Shown piece by piece: positions 6,326-7,903 of a stretch of DNA of 7,903 bases. Source of the DNA: Acidilobaceae archaeon. Its GTDB lineage: Archaea > Thermoproteota > Thermoprotei_A > Sulfolobales > Acidilobaceae. Positions within the stretch are counted from its first letter, which is position 1. Each line of letters starts with the position of its first letter. The notes beneath the pieces are model-generated. The model was not told the origin of the DNA. It made no database searches and saw only the letters and a list, made by a program, of their open reading frames with translations. A program made the position numbers and the translations under genes. The stretch spans positions 540 to 8,442 of the forward strand of contig JALURD010000227.1 in the NCBI GenBank assembly GCA_027057815.1, in the 5' to 3' direction.

Positions 6326-7324
6326 TCATATTCCTCCCCTAAGCCTGACTATTAGATACTGGAGCCAGCACGGTGTGTAGCGTAGGTATGATAGTGAGTT
6401 GTAGCATATGCCCCACATTGTCTTGTATTTCTCGCTCGCTCTATTGATCTCCTCCGCCACGTCTGCAGGTAGGTCTAGCTCTGCGGCTCGCGCGTATTCC
6501 CTGACGCGTTCGGGCCTTCTCGTTCCGGGTATTGGAATGGCGCCCCTTGATACTAGCCAGGCTAGCGCTACCTGGGCCCGGCTCGCGCCAAGCCTCTCAG
6601 CGGATTTGCTTAGCGTGTTTTGAAGGTCCTTGTCTGTGGCTGCAGCCTTGAAGACTCTGTCCCTCTGCGCAGGATCACTTGGAGCCCTTGCGCCAGCTAG
6701 GGCTCCACGCGCCAGAGGGCTCCAGGCTATGAGCGCGAGCCCCCTCTCCTCCATGAAGCCTTTGAGCCTGTTCTCCACGACCCTGTAGGCCAGGCTATAC
6801 TGGACCTGGTTGCTAACAGGCTCAACCCTGGAGGAGCATTCCATGGCCTCCTCGAGGAGTGGTTTAGGGAAGTTGCTGAATCCATAGTAGTGCGCTAGCC
6901 CCTTATCGACTGCCTCCTCGAGCGCCCTCACAACCCTGCAGAGGGGGATCCAAGCCGGTGGGGGCCAGTGCAGCTGTATCAAGTCCACTGTCCTGCCCAG
7001 CCTCCTGTTAATCGACTCCACCGCCTTCAGTACTTGACCCCGGGTGACCCTGAATCCTCCAACCTTACTGGCGACCACTACGTCGTCACCTGCACCTGCT
7101 TCTCTAAGGGCCCTGCCCAGGGTCTCCTCGCTCCTACCCCAGCCGTAAACCTCTGCCGTGTCGAAGAAGTTGATACCCTCCTCCAGCGCCGCCCTGACTA
7201 CCGCTGTGAAGTCGGCGCCCTCAGCCCTCCACATCTTTCCCCCAGCCTGCCAGAAGCCTAGGCCCACGACGCTAACCCGAGGCCCGCGCCTGCCTAGCGA
7301 GACATACCTCAACTCTAACACCAT
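6326..7324 (-). CDS. Aldo/keto reductase
   Basis: A cytosolic (beta/alpha)8-barrel oxidoreductase of 332 residues that reduces aldehydes or ketones, typically with NADPH. The full catalytic tetrad is visible: D55 and Y60 in FFDTAEVYG, K87 in ASKVGG, and H119 in LIQLHW. Further family landmarks are GFSNF at 148-152, Q173 in SNQVQYS, WSPLARG at 201-207 and IPIPGTRRPERV at 263-274, whose basic residues fit binding of the NADP 2'-phosphate. The length matches the bacterial/archaeal voltage-channel-beta-like AKR group. An aromatic, hydrophobic tail (about 299-332, with TMWGICYNSLSYLRY) follows the barrel and is unusual for the group. The ATG at 7324 is preceded by no clear ribosome site, and a TATA-like CTTTAAC lies about 30 nt upstream, so the message is likely leaderless or nearly so. 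The substrate is unknown. The gene is more GC-rich than those to its left. Confidence 0.92.
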   Translation of the reverse strand: MVLELRYVSLGRRGPRVSVVGLGFWQAGGKMWRAEGADFTAVVRAALEEGINFFDTAEVYGWGRSEETLGRALREAGAGDDVVVASKVGGFRVTRGQVLKAVESINRRLGRTVDLIQLHWPPPAWIPLCRVVRALEEAVDKGLAHYYGFSNFPKPLLEEAMECSSRVEPVSNQVQYSLAYRVVENRLKGFMEERGLALIAWSPLARGALAGARAPSDPAQRDRVFKAAATDKDLQNTLSKSAERLGASRAQVALAWLVSRGAIPIPGTRRPERVREYARAAELDLPADVAEEINRASEKYKTMWGICYNSLSYLRYTPCWLQYLIVRLRGGI

Positions 7325-7350
7325 CGTTGGCTTGAGACCCCCTGAGAGTA

Positions 7351-7357
7351 GTTAAAG
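7351..7357 (-). promoter_or_regulatory. Candidate TATA box of the aldo/keto reductase gene
   Basis: CTTTAAC on the minus strand is centred about 30 nt before the ATG at 7324, close to the spacing expected for a leaderless archaeal transcript. Confidence 0.4.
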
Positions 7358-7360
7358 TGT

Positions 7361-7365
7361 GGAGG
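7361..7365 (+). promoter_or_regulatory. Shine-Dalgarno of the small broken plus-strand gene
   Basis: GGAGG lies 9 nt before the ATG at 7375, a normal spacing. It supports the view that the frame from 7375 was once a translated gene. Confidence 0.4.
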
Positions 7366-7374
7366 ACTATACAC

Positions 7375-7497
7375 ATGCCGAAGCGGCTAGGGATCGTTGA
7401 TTGAGGTTTCCATCTAACCCTGGAGGAGCTGGAGGATAAACTTAAGCACCCCCACAGGGTGAGGAGTGTTGCCAAGCACTGGATTAAGTTTTCCTAG
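7375..7497 (+). pseudogene. Small gene remnant with one in-frame TGA
   Basis: Reading from the ATG at 7375 gives MPKRLGIVD, then TGA at 7402-7404, then in the same frame 30 more codons beginning GFHLTLEELEDKLKHPHRV and ending WIKFS before TAG at 7495-7497. The part after the stop has a natural composition (amphipathic helix LEELEDKL, then basic residues and VAKHWIKF), and a GGAGG sits 9 nt before the ATG. A single TGG-to-TGA change would explain the stop. I do not recognise the family; the helix-plus-basic character could suit the N-terminal piece of a DNA-binding protein such as a recombinase, but that is a guess. It is the only plus-strand gene trace in the right-hand part, lying between two minus-strand genes and ending 5 nt before the molybdoenzyme stop. 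It could also be chance coding. Confidence 0.4.
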
Positions 7498-7502
7498 GGT
7501 TT

Positions 7503-7903
7503 CTAAGGCTTGAGAGGCCTCGGGGGGCCTGGGAGGTATCCCTCGCGGGCTACGTCTGGGTTCCTGACCTTGAACCTCTCCTGAGCCCTTACCAGTCCCC
7601 GCTCGTGGTAGGCTAGTGCTTCCCAGTAGCCGTCCTGGTACTCTTCGTGTAGTGTTATCCTGTGCACCCACTTGGCGCTCTTCCAGCCGTAGAGCCTCGG
7701 AGCCACTAGCCTCACGGGGCCGCCGTGCTCAGGGGTCAGAGGGGCGTTGTTTGCCCTGAAGACTAGGAGCACGTCGCCTCGTAACGCCTCCTCGAGGGGT
7801 ATCACGGTCACGTAACCCTTTGGGGTGTGGAATAGAACCCACTGTGCCCCCGTGGGGATCCCAGCCTCCCTTAAGAGGGAGGCTGGGATCCCCACGGGGG
7901 CAC
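7503..7903 (-). CDS. Sulfite oxidase/YedY-type molybdopterin oxidoreductase, C-terminal part (5' partial)
   Basis: The visible product is the C-terminal half of an oxidoreductase of the molybdopterin-binding (sulfite oxidase/MsrP-YedY) superfamily. Family landmarks, numbered from the GTG at 7895, are GAQWVLFHTPKGYVTVIPL at 16-33 (with GYVT as the typical GYTT-like strand), ALRGDVLLVF at 37-46, NAPLTPEHGGPVRLVAPRLY at 50-69 and KSAKWVHRITL at 72-82; HGGPVR and KWV are conserved cofactor-pocket segments. The N-terminal half with the molybdenum-ligating cysteine is missing. The frame stays open to the window edge, and the GTG at 7895 falls inside a perfect hairpin, so it is not credible as a start; sequence before about 7875 should not be trusted as coding. 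No twin-arginine signal can be seen because the N-terminus is absent. Such enzymes act on sulfoxides, sulfite or similar small molecules; the substrate here is unknown. It ends 178 nt before the aldo/keto reductase start. Confidence 0.85.
   Translation of the reverse strand, partial: APVGIPASLLREAGIPTGAQWVLFHTPKGYVTVIPLEEALRGDVLLVFRANNAPLTPEHGGPVRLVAPRLYGWKSAKWVHRITLHEEYQDGYWEALAYHERGLVRAQERFKVRNPDVAREGYLPGPPRPLKP
7844..7903. repeat. Perfect 28-bp inverted repeat with 4-nt loop at the window end
   Basis: Arm 7844-7871 (begins GTGCCCCCGTGGGG) is the exact reverse complement of 7876-7903 (ends CCCCACGGGGGCAC); the loop 7872-7875 is TAAG. The arm 7844-7871 encodes natural residues of the molybdoenzyme, and the other arm ends at the last base of the window. 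A hairpin inside a conserved coding region that stops exactly at the sequence end is typical of a fold-back or assembly end artefact, though a true palindrome that broke the assembly is possible. Confidence 0.95.

Noticed and set aside
6968..7261. Plus-strand frames across the aldo/keto reductase
   Set aside because: The catalytic tetrad is on the minus strand; these frames are by-products of GC-rich coding.
7402..7404. TGA as selenocysteine codon
   Set aside because: No SECIS-like stem was seen, and selenocysteine use is confined to few archaeal lineages; a nonsense change or read error is simpler.
7414..7671. Minus-strand Pro/Arg/Gly-rich frame overlapping the molybdoenzyme
   Set aside because: It overlaps the conserved molybdopterin domain in another frame and shows no domain-like sequence.
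7893..7895. GTG as start codon of the molybdoenzyme
   Set aside because: It lies in the outer arm of a perfect hairpin, and the family has a further N-terminal half with the metal-binding cysteine.

Overview
The window looks like a fragment of a (hyper)thermophilic archaeal chromosome, most likely Thermoproteota (crenarchaeal). The evidence is: an archaeal-type pilus/archaellum secretion ATPase followed by a two-domain FlaJ/TadC-like membrane protein; heavy use of AGG/AGA and ATA codons; GTG and TTG starts with GGAGG/GGTGAT ribosome binding sites; short leaders and very compact spacing. Genus cannot be told from sequence alone. The right end at 7903 is exactly the end of a perfect 60-bp hairpin, so it is probably a contig end or a fold-back junction.

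Layout. (1) 3-2447, plus strand: the C-terminal part of a type IV pilus/archaellum assembly ATPase (its 5' end lies outside the window) and the polytopic platform protein it powers. The two genes are 21 nt apart and form the visible end of a surface-filament operon; no pilin is in view. (2) 2504-6178, minus strand, converging on the pilus operon: from the far end, a membrane-anchored extracytoplasmic protein of unknown function, a family-2 glycosyltransferase-like protein whose expected DxD metal site reads KGF, a von Willebrand A protein with an intact MIDAS, and a regulator made of two helix-turn-helix plus sensor-like halves. Gaps of 70-156 nt suggest several promoters rather than one tight operon. 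(3) 6326-7903, minus strand and visibly more GC-rich: an NADPH-type aldo/keto reductase and the C-terminal part of a sulfite oxidase/YedY-type molybdopterin oxidoreductase that is cut by the window end. Between these two lies a small plus-strand gene remnant with a good ribosome binding site and one in-frame TGA.

How the parts may work together. The ATPase and platform protein certainly belong to one machine. A glycosyltransferase-like protein, an anchored secreted protein and a vWA protein next to a pilus operon would fit cell-surface biology, but nothing in the sequence ties them to the pilus. The aldo/keto reductase and molybdoenzyme are redox genes in a separate segment. I did not find a CRISPR array, rRNA, tRNA, complete insertion sequence or a clearly new defence system. 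The points most worth a second look are the terminal hairpin, the broken small gene at 7375-7497, the glycosyltransferase without its DxD, and the duplicated regulator.
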